A stretch of DNA of 64,000 nucleotides from NCBI GenBank assembly GCA_021323265.1, contig JAJTCO010000003.1:82556-146555 (forward strand). The letters are read 5' to 3'. Below, piece by piece: positions 44,773 through 53,204 of the stretch. This DNA is from Pseudoduganella sp. (lineage in GTDB: Bacteria > Pseudomonadota > Gammaproteobacteria > Burkholderiales > Burkholderiaceae_D). The notes beneath the pieces were generated by a model. It worked only from the letters and a program-made list of their open reading frames with translations. It made no database searches and was not told the DNA's origin. Within the stretch, counting starts at the first letter, position 1, and each line of letters starts with the position of its first letter. Made by a program: the position numbers and the translations under genes.

Positions 44773-46084
44773 CGCGGCCTCCGTCCAACGCGCGCCGCAG
44801 CGCCTGCACGGCCTGGGCGCGCGCCACCGGCTGCCCTTCGCGCTGGCGCAGGAAGGCCTCCAGCGCCGGCATCAGGGCGATGGCGCGATCGGTGTCGGCA
44901 TGGCCGCCAGGCCGGTAGGCGCCCATTTCAATCATTTGCCGGTTGCGCTGGTAGGCCGCCAGGCTGTCGCAGGCGCGGTGCGCCAGCGTGCGCTCCTCGA
45001 CGCTGGCCAGGTCGCTGAACAGGCGGCTAGCGCTATGCAGCACGTCGATCGCCGGATAGTGCCCCTGTTGCGCCAGCGTGCGCGACAGCACGATATGGCC
45101 GTCCAGCGTCGCCCGCAGCATGTCAGAAATCGGCTCATTGAAGTCGTCGCCTTCCACCAGCACGGTGTACAGCGCGGTAATCGCCCCGCCCGAATCGGCG
45201 CTACCGCAGCGCTCGCACAGTTCGGGCAGCTCCGCAAACACCGAGGGCGTATAGCCGCGCGCGGTAGGCGGCTCGCCCGCCGCCAGACCGATTTCGCGCC
45301 GCGCCATGGCAAAGCGCGTGACCGAGTCCATCGTCAGCAGCACCTGCTGACCCTGGTCGCGGAAGTATTCGGCAATGGCGGTCGCGGTGTACGCGGCGCG
45401 CGCGCGCGCCAGCGCCGACTGGTCCGCCGTGGCCGCCACCACCACCGAGCGGCGCAAGCCTTGCGGCCCAAGATGCTTGTCGATGAACTCGCGCACTTCG
45501 CGGCCGCGCTCGCCGATCAGGGCGATGACATTGACGTCGGCTTGCGCATGGCAGGCCATCATGCCCAGCAGGGTGCTCTTGCCGACCCCGCTGCCGGCGA
45601 AGATGCCCACGCGCTGGCCCTGGCCCAGGGTCAACATGCTGTCGATGGCGCGCACGCCGGTTTCCAGCACGCGCTCGACGCGCGGCCGCGACAGCGGATT
45701 CAAGGGCGCCGCCTTGAGCGGCATGAAGCCGTACGCACGTGGCGCGGGACGGCCATCGAGCGCCTCGCCAAAGGCATCGATCACGCGTCCCAGCAGGTCC
45801 GGCCCAACCGCAATGCGCGCCATTTCCCCGGTCGCCACCACTTCCGCATTAACACCGATGCCATGCAGCCGGCCGTAGGGCATCAGCATCACACGGTCAT
45901 CGCGCAAGCCGATCACTTCGGCGCGCAGCGGCGCACCGCCATCGCGCGGCACGATGGTGCAGATTTCACCCACCACCGCATCCGGACCGCAGGCTTCGAT
46001 GCCCATGCCGGCCAGCTGGCGCACATGGCCGACGCGCCGCAGCAAAGGTGCCGCGCGCAGTGCCTGCAGGTAGCGCGTCACCAT
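44765..46084 (-). CDS. fliI: Flagellar-type export ATPase FliI
   Basis: 439 residues, full length. Walker A GIFAGSGVGKST, the REVREF motif, Walker B VLLTMDSVTRFAMARREI and the GYTPSVFAELPELCERCG region are all present and intact. The ATPase unloads chaperones and energises entry of substrates into the gate. It overlaps fliH upstream and fliJ downstream, and has GGAGG seven bases before the ATG. The active site looks functional. Confidence 0.97.
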   Translation of the reverse strand: MVTRYLQALRAAPLLRRVGHVRQLAGMGIEACGPDAVVGEICTIVPRDGGAPLRAEVIGLRDDRVMLMPYGRLHGIGVNAEVVATGEMARIAVGPDLLGRVIDAFGEALDGRPAPRAYGFMPLKAAPLNPLSRPRVERVLETGVRAIDSMLTLGQGQRVGIFAGSGVGKSTLLGMMACHAQADVNVIALIGERGREVREFIDKHLGPQGLRRSVVVAATADQSALARARAAYTATAIAEYFRDQGQQVLLTMDSVTRFAMARREIGLAAGEPPTARGYTPSVFAELPELCERCGSADSGGAITALYTVLVEGDDFNEPISDMLRATLDGHIVLSRTLAQQGHYPAIDVLHSASRLFSDLASVEERTLAHRACDSLAAYQRNRQMIEMGAYRPGGHADTDRAIALMPALEAFLRQREGQPVARAQAVQALRRALDGGRDG

Positions 46085-46797
46085 GGTTCATCCTCCGCGG
46101 CGCTGTCGCGCCGGACCGCGGCCAGCGCCTCCTTGATCCAGGCCAGTTGCGCCTCCAGCCGCGCCTCGATCTCCCCGGCCGCCCCTTCGACGATGCAGCC
46201 ACCCATCGTCAAGCTCGGGTCGACCTGCCAGGCCAGCACGCCGCCTTCGGCCGGCGCCAGCAGTGCCAGATCGTGCGGGTGCAGCCGCACCCGCAGCGAG
46301 CCATGCCGGCGCTGGCCGGCCAGCGCCTGCGCCACATGCGCCCGCACCCCGGCCGGCGTGGCATACGCCTCACCCAACAGGCGGCAAATGGCTTCGAAGG
46401 CCAGTTGCACCGCCATGCCTTCGGCATCGGCCAGGTAGGCCGTCATGCCGCCTTCCAATTCGTCCAGCAAAGTTTGCAGACGGGTCGCCGCCTGCGCCTG
46501 CGCTTCCAGCGCCGCGCGCCGGCCCTCGGCGTAGCCCTCCTCGTGCCCGCGCTGCGCCGCCTCCTGGCGGCGCGCTTCCAGCAGCTGCCGCTCGCGCTCC
46601 ACCTGTTCTTGCTGGGTCTGGCGGGCCACGGTTTCCGCCTGGCGCCGCGCCTGTGCTTCCTGTGCTTGCTGCGCTTCCAGGGCCTGCTGCACCTGCGCGC
46701 GCAGCGCCGCCGTCGTTGACGCCGCGTCGGCCGCCGCCGCTTGCCCCAGGGTACGCCGCTCGGCCGCCAGCGCCGGTGCCCGCATTATCGTTGCCAT
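46078..46797 (-). CDS. fliH: FliH-type ATPase regulator
   Basis: 239 residues from ATG 46797, preceded by GGAGGTGGAC. Central long Gln/Ala/Glu-rich helix (QVQQALEAQQAQEAQARRQ) followed by the FliH/SctL domain (LQTLLDELEGGMTAYLADA, AVQLAFEAICRLLG, LRVRLHPHDLALL, GCIVEGAAGEIEARLEAQL). FliH dimers link FliI to the C-ring. Overlaps fliI and the fliG-position gene. Confidence 0.92.
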   Translation of the reverse strand: MATIMRAPALAAERRTLGQAAAADAASTTAALRAQVQQALEAQQAQEAQARRQAETVARQTQQEQVERERQLLEARRQEAAQRGHEEGYAEGRRAALEAQAQAATRLQTLLDELEGGMTAYLADAEGMAVQLAFEAICRLLGEAYATPAGVRAHVAQALAGQRRHGSLRVRLHPHDLALLAPAEGGVLAWQVDPSLTMGGCIVEGAAGEIEARLEAQLAWIKEALAAVRRDSAAEDEPW

Positions 46798-47285
46798 GTC
46801 CACCTCCGCCACCACGGGCGCCGCGCAGCGGGCGCCGGCAAGGCGGCCGCTGCCGCCGCCACGCGCGCTTGCAGCGCCCCCTGCAGCTCGGCGCGCAGGG
46901 CCGCTGCCACCGCCGGCGCCAGTGCCGGCCGGGCCTGCACCAGCAGTGCGTCACGCCGCGCCGGCGCCAGACGCGCCAGCCATGCCGCCTCCCACGGCCA
47001 GCTCTCCAGCGACAGCACGGCCGCCAGCAGTCCGCTCGGCATCTCGTCCAGCACTTCCAGCATGTGCGCGGCCGACGCCTGCGCCAGCAGCGCGCTGGCG
47101 GCGGGCGCCGCCGGCGTCAGCTGCGCCTGCAAGCCGCGCTCGGCCGGAATGCCCAGCGCCTGCAGTTCTTGCAGCAACGCTTGCAGCGTCGACGCCTCGG
47201 CGGCATCCAGCTGCTGCAACAGCCAGTCGCAGTCGGCCGGCGCCAGGTCGTGCAGCAACAGGGCGGCTTGCCGCGTCCCGCTCAT
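46785..47285 (-). CDS. Reduced FliG-like (or SctK-like) protein in the fliG position
   Basis: 166 residues from ATG 47285, which overlaps the fliF stop and has GGAGGGC upstream. The position between fliF and fliH is that of fliG, but FliG normally has about 330 residues. The helical text (LLHDLAPADCDWLLQQLDA, MLEVLDEMPSGLLAAVLS, WLARLAPARRDALLVQARP) resembles stacked ARM-like FliG helices. The charged torque-generating C-terminal helix is not visible, and the protein ends in a basic Arg/Trp tail. In injectisomes the gene between sctJ and sctL is sctK, of similar size. Confidence 0.65.
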   Translation of the reverse strand: MSGTRQAALLLHDLAPADCDWLLQQLDAAEASTLQALLQELQALGIPAERGLQAQLTPAAPAASALLAQASAAHMLEVLDEMPSGLLAAVLSLESWPWEAAWLARLAPARRDALLVQARPALAPAVAAALRAELQGALQARVAAAAAALPAPAARRPWWRRWTWQR

Positions 47286-48694
47286 GGCTGCCCTCCGCCG
47301 CCGGTCTGATCGCTGTGCACCCAGGCCCGCACTTGCCCCAGCGCGGCTTCGCGTTCTTGCAGGCTGAGTGCCGGCCGCGCCGCTGGCGCGGCCGGCCGGC
47401 GCAGCCGGCGGCCGGCCAGCGCCAGCAAGGCCAGCAGCAGCACCGAGATGGCTGCCAGCCACGGCTCCGGCAGCGCGGCGGCCGGCCGCGCCGCAACCGT
47501 TGCCGCGGCCGGCGGCGGCGCCGGTAATCCGGCTGGCGCCGCCGCCGTCAGCTCATCCAGCGCATGCACCACGATGGCGTCACCGCGTGCGCGGTCCAGG
47601 CCCACCGCCGTGGCCGCCAGCTGGCGGACCTGCTCCAGGCGCCGCTCATCGAGCGCCTGGCGCACCACCACCGCTACGCTCAGGCGGGTGATCACGCCCG
47701 GCGCCCGCACCAGGTGCTCGACCCGGCGCCCCACCTGGTATTCGTTGTCCTGGTGCGCAACTTCGGTCGGCGCGGCGTCGCTGCCGGCCGGCCCCGGGCG
47801 CGACTGGCTCTTCTCGCGCACCAGGACGCCGGCCGGCAAACTGCCGTCGCTGGCCGGCGCCCCGGGCAGCACACTTTCGGTGGTGACCCGCAGGCGGTCC
47901 TGGTTGAGCGTCACATCGACGCTGGCCATGCCTTGCCCCACGCCCAGAGCGCGATCCAGCACCCCGGTCAGCTTGCGCGCCAAATAAGTCTCGACGCTGC
48001 GTTTGCCATCCAGCTGTTCGTCGCCATCGGCCGCACCGTCCTCGCCGCCCGCGCGTCCGGCCAGCGGTACGCCGCGCTGGTCAACCACGGTCACATCCTC
48101 CGGCCGGGCCTGCGGTACCGCCGAAGCCACCAGCCGCTGAATCCCCTGCACCTGGCTGCGTTCCAGCTGCTGGCCCGGCTTCATGGTCAGCGTCACCCCG
48201 GCCTTGGGCTGCGCGGCGGCTTTCTTGAACACGCCTTGCTCCGGCAGGGCCAGATGGACGCGTGCCCCTTGCACCGCTTCGAGCGACAGGATGGTGCGCG
48301 TCAATTCGCCCTGCAGCGCGCGCTGGTAATTGACCTTCTGCGCAAAGTCGGTCATGCCGATATCGGCCTGGTTGAACAGCTCCAGCCCGACCGTGCCTTG
48401 CAACGGCAATTCCTTGCCCATCAGCTTGTGCCGCGTGCTGTAGACGGCCGCGCTGTCAACCAGGATCGTATTGCCCTCGTTTTCCAAGCGGTACGGGATC
48501 TTCAGGCGCTCCAGTTCGGCCGTCATGGTGGCGGCATCGCGCGGCGACAAGTCGGCGAACAGCACGCGCTGCTCGGCGCGCAAGGCCCAATAGCCCAGGC
48601 CGGCAGTGACGGCCAGCGCGGCCAGCGCACCCGCCGCCAACCCCCAGCGCGCGCGCGGCGCCAGGCCGCGCCAGAATTCGGTGAATGTACTCAT
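47282..48694 (-). CDS. fliF: MS-ring protein FliF
   Basis: 470 residues, somewhat shorter than the usual 550. First membrane helix (GLAAGALAALAVTAGLGYWAL), ring-building motifs (AEQRVLFADLSPRDAATM, FAQKVNYQRALQGELTRTI, GARVHLALPEQGVF), FliF C-domain (RTVEHLV-like RRVEHLVRAPGVITRLSVA) and second membrane helix (LAAISVLLLALLALAG). The short cytoplasmic tail keeps VRAWVHSD, like the FliG-binding tail of normal FliF. It founds the basal body in the inner membrane. Confidence 0.95.
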   Translation of the reverse strand: MSTFTEFWRGLAPRARWGLAAGALAALAVTAGLGYWALRAEQRVLFADLSPRDAATMTAELERLKIPYRLENEGNTILVDSAAVYSTRHKLMGKELPLQGTVGLELFNQADIGMTDFAQKVNYQRALQGELTRTILSLEAVQGARVHLALPEQGVFKKAAAQPKAGVTLTMKPGQQLERSQVQGIQRLVASAVPQARPEDVTVVDQRGVPLAGRAGGEDGAADGDEQLDGKRSVETYLARKLTGVLDRALGVGQGMASVDVTLNQDRLRVTTESVLPGAPASDGSLPAGVLVREKSQSRPGPAGSDAAPTEVAHQDNEYQVGRRVEHLVRAPGVITRLSVAVVVRQALDERRLEQVRQLAATAVGLDRARGDAIVVHALDELTAAAPAGLPAPPPAAATVAARPAAALPEPWLAAISVLLLALLALAGRRLRRPAAPAARPALSLQEREAALGQVRAWVHSDQTGGGGQP

Positions 48695-48710
48695 GGTTGC
48701 GGCTCTTTCC

Positions 48711-49007
48711 TCACACCTGCATGCGCAGGACTTCCTGGTAGGCTTCCAGCGCGTGGGTACGCACCTGCACCAGCAACTGCAGCGCCAGCTTGGCCTGCTC
48801 CAGGTCGATCATCACGGCATGCACGTTGCCGCTGGTGCCCGCCGCCAACTGCTGCATGCCCAGTTCGGCCTGCTGCAGCTGCTGGTTGACGCCATCCAGC
48901 TGCTGGCCGAACCAGGTGCTGAATGTGCCGGCCGGCGCAGCGGCCGGCTGGCTGCCGGCCACTTCCGGCATGCCGCCCACGGCGGCAATCGCGTTGAGCG
49001 CTTCCAT
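48711..49007 (-). CDS. fliE: Rod/MS-ring junction protein FliE
   Basis: 98 residues, normal size. The conserved C-terminal part is present (VHAVMIDLEQAKLALQLLV, RTHALEAYQEVLRMQV). FliE joins the MS ring to the proximal rod and is an early export substrate. It starts on the last base of the flgC stop (TGATG) and precedes fliF. Confidence 0.95.
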   Translation of the reverse strand: MEALNAIAAVGGMPEVAGSQPAAAPAGTFSTWFGQQLDGVNQQLQQAELGMQQLAAGTSGNVHAVMIDLEQAKLALQLLVQVRTHALEAYQEVLRMQV

Positions 49008-49426
49008 CAGTAACTCCCGATCTCGAGCGCCTTGGCAGCCATGGTTTTGGCTGCGTTCAGCGCGACCACGTTGGCCTGGTACATGCGCAGCGCGCCTGCC
49101 ATATTGGCCATTTCCGTCAGATGGTCGACCGGCGCCATGGCGACGAAACCCTGGCTGTCGGCCACCGGGTGTCCGGGGTCGTACACCATGCGCGGCGGCA
49201 GCTCGCTGGCCGCCAGGCTGTGGACGCGGGCCCCGGCCAGCCGCGCGAAACCGCTGGCGAAGCCGGGCGCGGCGGCGCCGGCCACCACCCGCAAAGGCTG
49301 GAACAGCTTGCCGTCGGCGCCGCGCACGGTCTGCAGATTCGCCAGGTTGAGGGCGGTGGCGTCGAGGGTACTCTTGGCCACCTGCAGGCCGGAGGCGCTG
49401 ATGGCGAATGCGTTGAAATAGTCCAT
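49007..49426 (-). CDS. flgC: Proximal rod protein FlgC
   Basis: 139 residues from ATG 49426 (TAATG overlap with flgB). FlgC signatures: FNAFAISASGLQVAKSTLDA at the N-terminus, GHPVADSQGFVAMAPVD in the middle and MYQANVVALNAAKTMAAKAL at the end. The family's LANxxT motif is altered to LANLQTV. Part of the rod crossing the periplasm. Confidence 0.95.
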   Translation of the reverse strand: MDYFNAFAISASGLQVAKSTLDATALNLANLQTVRGADGKLFQPLRVVAGAAAPGFASGFARLAGARVHSLAASELPPRMVYDPGHPVADSQGFVAMAPVDHLTEMANMAGALRMYQANVVALNAAKTMAAKALEIGSY

Positions 49427-49797
49427 TAGCGTTTTCCTTGGTTGATGGCAGTGCTGATGATCGAAAAATGTTTGCTCAGTGCTTTCAACAAGCTTTGGTA
49501 CTGCAGCGAGGTTTGCGCCAGCTGCGCGCTTTCCAGGTCCAGTGCCACGCTGCCCGCGTCCGCGGCCGGCAGCAGCACCGGCGCAGCGCCGGCCCACTGC
49601 GCCGCGCCGGCCAGCTGACCAGCCTGCAGCGTGGCCTGGACCTGCGCCAGCTGGTCTTCGAAACTGACGCGCAGCGGCCGGTAGCCCGGGCTGGCGGCAT
49701 TGGCGATATTGTTCGCGCTGGCTTGCTGGCGCAGGCTGGCCGCATCCAGCGCCAGGCGCACCAGGCCGACCGTCATGTCATGGTTGGGGCGAGTCAT
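49426..49797 (-). CDS. flgB: Proximal rod protein FlgB
   Basis: 123 residues with the FlgB N-terminal motif (QQASANNIANAASPGYRPLRV, FEDQLAQVQATL) and C-terminal rod motif (QTSLQYQSLLKALSKHFSI). AGGAG lies six bases upstream of the ATG. It follows flgI and is coupled to flgC. Confidence 0.95.
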   Translation of the reverse strand: MTRPNHDMTVGLVRLALDAASLRQQASANNIANAASPGYRPLRVSFEDQLAQVQATLQAGQLAGAAQWAGAAPVLLPAADAGSVALDLESAQLAQTSLQYQSLLKALSKHFSIISTAINQGKR

Positions 49798-49817
49798 GTC
49801 TATCTCCTGTTCCTGGC

Positions 49818-50927
49818 TTATTCGATGACCAGCTCGGCATGCAGGGCGCCTGCCGCCTTCAAGGCCCGCAAAATGGAAATCACGTCGCGCGTCGGCGTCT
49901 TGATGCGCGCCAGCGTGCGGATCAGGTCAGCCACCGTGTTGTCGCCGCCGCCGGCCACCGTCTCGCCCTGCTCGCGCACTTCGAGGCGCGCGTTGGCCAC
50001 GCCCTCGGCCGGTAGCAGCGGTCCGCCCGGCCCCAGCACCAGGGCCGGCGCCAGCGCATGTTCGGTCACGATCGATACTTTCAGCTCGCCGTGCGCAATG
50101 GCCACGCGCGCGATGCGCACCTCGCCGCCGGCGACCACCGTGCCGGTGCGTTCGTTGACCACCACGCGCGCACGCCAATCCGGCTGCACCGTCAGGCTTT
50201 CGATGCTGCCGATAAAGTCGACCAGCAGGCTGCGCTGCGCTTCCGGCACCCTGATCTCGATGCTCTCCGCATCACGCGCGCGCGCCAGCGCGGCGCCGAG
50301 GCCGCCGTTGACGGCGGCAGCGATGCGCGCCGCCGTCGTATAATCCGCCTGCGCCAGCTGGAACAGCAACACGCCGTCGGCCGACAGTACCTTGGCCTGC
50401 ACCGCCACTTCGACCGTTGCGCCAGCCGGCACCGTGCCCACGGTCGGATGGTTTTTCTGCACCATGCTGCCGTGCATATCGTATTTATAGCCGCCCACCG
50501 AGACCGCCCCCTGGGCTAGCGCATAGACCCGGTTGTTGGCCGCCTTCAGCGGTGTCAGCAGCAAGCTGCCGCCGGCCAGACTGCGCGCGTCGCCCATCGA
50601 GGTGACCGTCACATCGAGTGCCGCGCCGGCCGCCGCGAACGGCGGCAAGGTGGCGGTCACCATCACCAGCGCGGCATTGCGGCTGTTCAGGTGGTCGGCC
50701 GAGACATGGGCATCGAAGTGCGCCAGCAAATTGGCCAGGGCTTGCCGGGTGGCCTTGTTGGCGCTGCTGTCGCCGCTGCCGGCCAGGCCGGTCACGATGC
50801 CGTAGCCGGTCAGCTGGTTATCGCGCCAGCCGGCAAACTTGCCCAGGTCCTTGATGCGCACCGGCGCGGCCGCCAGCACCGGCCCCGCCAGCAGCCAGGC
50901 CAGCAGCATGATCGCGAGCCGCCGCAT
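49818..50927 (-). CDS. flgI: P-ring protein FlgI
   Basis: 369 residues from ATG 50927, which shares a base with the flgH stop (TGATG) and gives a clean signal peptide (MRRLAIMLLAWLLAGPVLA). FlgI signatures: VRIKDLGKFAGWRDNQLTGYG, GLAGSGDSS, NSRNAALVMVTATLPPF, GDARSLAGGSLLLTPL, NERTGTVVAGGEVRIA. It forms the bushing in the peptidoglycan layer. FlgJ, the usual rod hydrolase downstream, is absent. Confidence 0.96.
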   Translation of the reverse strand: MRRLAIMLLAWLLAGPVLAAAPVRIKDLGKFAGWRDNQLTGYGIVTGLAGSGDSSANKATRQALANLLAHFDAHVSADHLNSRNAALVMVTATLPPFAAAGAALDVTVTSMGDARSLAGGSLLLTPLKAANNRVYALAQGAVSVGGYKYDMHGSMVQKNHPTVGTVPAGATVEVAVQAKVLSADGVLLFQLAQADYTTAARIAAAVNGGLGAALARARDAESIEIRVPEAQRSLLVDFIGSIESLTVQPDWRARVVVNERTGTVVAGGEVRIARVAIAHGELKVSIVTEHALAPALVLGPGGPLLPAEGVANARLEVREQGETVAGGGDNTVADLIRTLARIKTPTRDVISILRALKAAGALHAELVIE

Positions 50928-51499
50928 CACAGACCCAGCCATGCAGCAATGCGCGCCAGCCAGCCCTGGCGCTGGCTGTCGGCCAGCGGTCCGCTGCCGC
51001 TATAACTGATGCGCGCGTCGGCCAGCCGGCTGGAAGCTACGGTATTGGTGTCCGACACGTCGGCCGCGCGCACCCGTCCCTCCAGCTTGATGAACTGGCG
51101 GTCGCCGTTAATCTCCAGCACCTGCTCCCCGCTCACCCACAGGTCGCCATTGGGCGCGATGTCGGTGACGCTGACCGTCAATTGGGCCAGCAGGCGGCCG
51201 GAGCGCTGCACGGCGCCGCCGCCGTCGAATTCATTCTGCAGGCCGAGCGAGGCGTCGTGGTGTCGGCTGTCGGCGGCCACCCCCACACCAATCTCGCTGC
51301 TGCGCTGGGTGGTCACATCGGTGCGCGCCGCGGCACTGGAGGTTTCCGTCACCACCACCGTCAGGTTGTCGCCCACGCGGCGGGCACGCTGGTCGGCCAG
51401 CAGCGGCCGGAAGCCGGCCGGATCATAGAGGCTGTCGGCGCGCGCCACGGCGCACAGGTTCAGGCTGGCCAGCAGCAGTAGTTTCAACACAGTCGGCAT
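50927..51499 (-). CDS. flgH: L-ring protein FlgH, without a canonical lipobox
   Basis: 190 residues with FlgH signatures (DQRARRVGDNLTVVVTETSSA, GDLWVSGEQVLEINGD, IKLEGRVRAADVSDTNTV, ADARISYSGSG). FlgH is normally an outer membrane lipoprotein. Here the N-terminus (LLLLASLNLCAVARADSLY) has its cysteine preceded by LNL, which is a poor lipobox, and a signal peptidase I site (AVARA) seems more likely. Loss of the lipid anchor would be unusual. GGAAG precedes the ATG. Confidence 0.93.
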   Translation of the reverse strand: MPTVLKLLLLASLNLCAVARADSLYDPAGFRPLLADQRARRVGDNLTVVVTETSSAAARTDVTTQRSSEIGVGVAADSRHHDASLGLQNEFDGGGAVQRSGRLLAQLTVSVTDIAPNGDLWVSGEQVLEINGDRQFIKLEGRVRAADVSDTNTVASSRLADARISYSGSGPLADSQRQGWLARIAAWLGL

Positions 51500-51502
51500 T
51501 GC

Positions 51503-52441
51503 TTACTTCCCTTCAATTTTCACAAGACGCGGCCCGATTACGGTCGCCTGCACAGCGCTGCCGCCCGCCAGCCGCACCGCCACCCGCTCACCGACAGCGG
51601 CATCGGTCAGCGCGGTGCCGCGCGCCTCCAGCTGCACCGCGCCGGCACGCACTTGCAGTCGCACCGACTGCCCCTGCTGGACGGCCGGCACGGCCTCCAG
51701 ATCGGCCGCCAGCAACACCTGGCCGGCCGCCACGCTGCGCCGCAGGCGCTGGCCATCGGCCACGCAGGGCGGCGCCGGCGGCCCGGCCAGGGCCGCCAGG
51801 TCAGTCTCCTGCAACGCCACGGCGTCACAGGCCAGCACCTGACCCGGCTGCCAGGCGCGCGCGCTGTGCGGCGCCTCGCCCATGGCGCGCACCGCGAATG
51901 GCAGCTGCAGCGCGCGCAGGAAGGCGCCGTCCAGCAGCACATCAAGCACCACGCTGACCCGGCTGCGCAAGGCTTGTTCCAGCGTCAGCGGACGCGCCAC
52001 CAGACGGATGTCACCGCCCGGCAGCTCGATCTGGGGCGGCGCCTGCAGCGCCTGTACCTCGGCGCGCAGGCCGGCCGCCGCCAGCACTCCCTGCAACTGC
52101 TGCGCCGCCGTGGACAGCGCCAGCGCACCGGGCAAGGGCTGGCTGGCCGCCTGCACGCGCACACGCATGGCGCCGCTCCAGACCGGGGCGCAGGCCGGCC
52201 AGCGGCCCTGCAGCAGGCGCGCCAGCTCGCGGCGCTCCAGCGTCAGCGACGCCGCGCCGGGCGGCAAACTGCCCAGCGGCAGGCGGGCGGCAGCCGCCGC
52301 CAGCCCGGCCGCCGCGCTGTGCAGCTCGGCCACTTCGCCCAGCGTCGGCTGGCGCCCCGCCACCGTGACTGCTTCGGGCAGGTGCACGTGCAGCGGGGCG
52401 GCGCACAGCGCGCCGGCAAGCAACAGGGGGGACAGGAACAT
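51503..52441 (-). CDS. flgA: P-ring chaperone FlgA (long form)
   Basis: 312 residues, longer than the usual 220-240. Signal peptide (MFLSPLLLAGALCAA), Ala-rich N-terminal domain, and a C-terminal SAF/chaperone domain (AGQVLLAADLEAVPAVQQG, VRLQVRAGAVQLEARG, GERVAVRLAGGSAVQATVI) typical of FlgA. It assists FlgI assembly in the periplasm. It stands between flgG and flgH, an unusual order. Confidence 0.88.
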   Translation of the reverse strand: MFLSPLLLAGALCAAPLHVHLPEAVTVAGRQPTLGEVAELHSAAAGLAAAAARLPLGSLPPGAASLTLERRELARLLQGRWPACAPVWSGAMRVRVQAASQPLPGALALSTAAQQLQGVLAAAGLRAEVQALQAPPQIELPGGDIRLVARPLTLEQALRSRVSVVLDVLLDGAFLRALQLPFAVRAMGEAPHSARAWQPGQVLACDAVALQETDLAALAGPPAPPCVADGQRLRRSVAAGQVLLAADLEAVPAVQQGQSVRLQVRAGAVQLEARGTALTDAAVGERVAVRLAGGSAVQATVIGPRLVKIEGK

Positions 52442-52448
52442 GGCCGAC

Positions 52449-53195
52449 TTATTTGCGCAGGTTGTTGCTCATTTCGCTAATCGCTTCATTGGCCTGCACC
52501 ACCTTGGCCAAAGCTTCGTAGGCGCGCTGCATGGCCATCAGGTTGACCATTTCCTCCACCATATTGACGTTGGCGCCTTCCAGGCGCTGCTGGGCGATGC
52601 TGCCCAAGCCGTCGCGTCCCGGCGTGCCCAGCACGGCTTCACCGGAGGCCTCGGTGGCGGCATACAAACCATGGTCGAGCGGGCGCAGCGCACCCGGGTT
52701 GCCAAATTGCGCCAGTTCCAGCTGCCCCACCTCGTCCAAGCGTGACTGGCCGCTGCCGCGCGCCAGCACCTTGCCGTCCGCGCCGATCACCAGCTCGGCC
52801 AGCCCGTCCGGCAGACGCAGGCCCGGTTTCAGCGGCCAGCCCTCCGCAGTGGCCAGCATGCCGTCCTGGTTGACTTGCAGCCGGCCGCCGCGCGTGTAGG
52901 CACTGCTGCCGTCGGGCAGGCGCACCTCGAACAGGCCGCCGCCCTGGATCGCCACGTCGAATTCGGAGGCCGAGGCGCTCAGCTTGCCGCCACTGAAGTC
53001 GGTGACCAGATGGTTAGGCGCGCCGCCCGCCGCCGGCGCCGGCAGGCCGCCTTCGCGCAGCAATAGGCTGGGAAAGCTGACGCGCGCGGCCTTGTAGCCG
53101 GTGGTGTTGCTGTTGGCGATATTGTTGGCGATGGTTTCGATGGCCAGCTTATGGGCTTGCATACCCATGGCGGCGATGGCTTCAATCTTACTCAT
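52449..53195 (-). CDS. flgG: Distal rod protein FlgG
   Basis: 248 residues (FlgG is usually about 260). Rod signature at the N-terminus (ETIANNIANSNTTGYKAARV), beta domain (FDVAIQGGGLFEVRLPDGS, AYTRGGRLQVNQDGML) and C-terminal signature (LEGANVNMVEEMVNLMAMQRA). AAGGA precedes the ATG. It forms the distal rod inside the P and L rings. Confidence 0.93.
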   Translation of the reverse strand: MSKIEAIAAMGMQAHKLAIETIANNIANSNTTGYKAARVSFPSLLLREGGLPAPAAGGAPNHLVTDFSGGKLSASASEFDVAIQGGGLFEVRLPDGSSAYTRGGRLQVNQDGMLATAEGWPLKPGLRLPDGLAELVIGADGKVLARGSGQSRLDEVGQLELAQFGNPGALRPLDHGLYAATEASGEAVLGTPGRDGLGSIAQQRLEGANVNMVEEMVNLMAMQRAYEALAKVVQANEAISEMSNNLRK

Positions 53196-53204
53196 GAATG
53201 TTCC

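Noticed and set aside
47286..47462. Extended N-terminus of the FliG-position protein
   Set aside because: The extra residues are an out-of-frame reading of fliF; ATG 47285 overlaps the fliF stop and has GGAGGGC before it.
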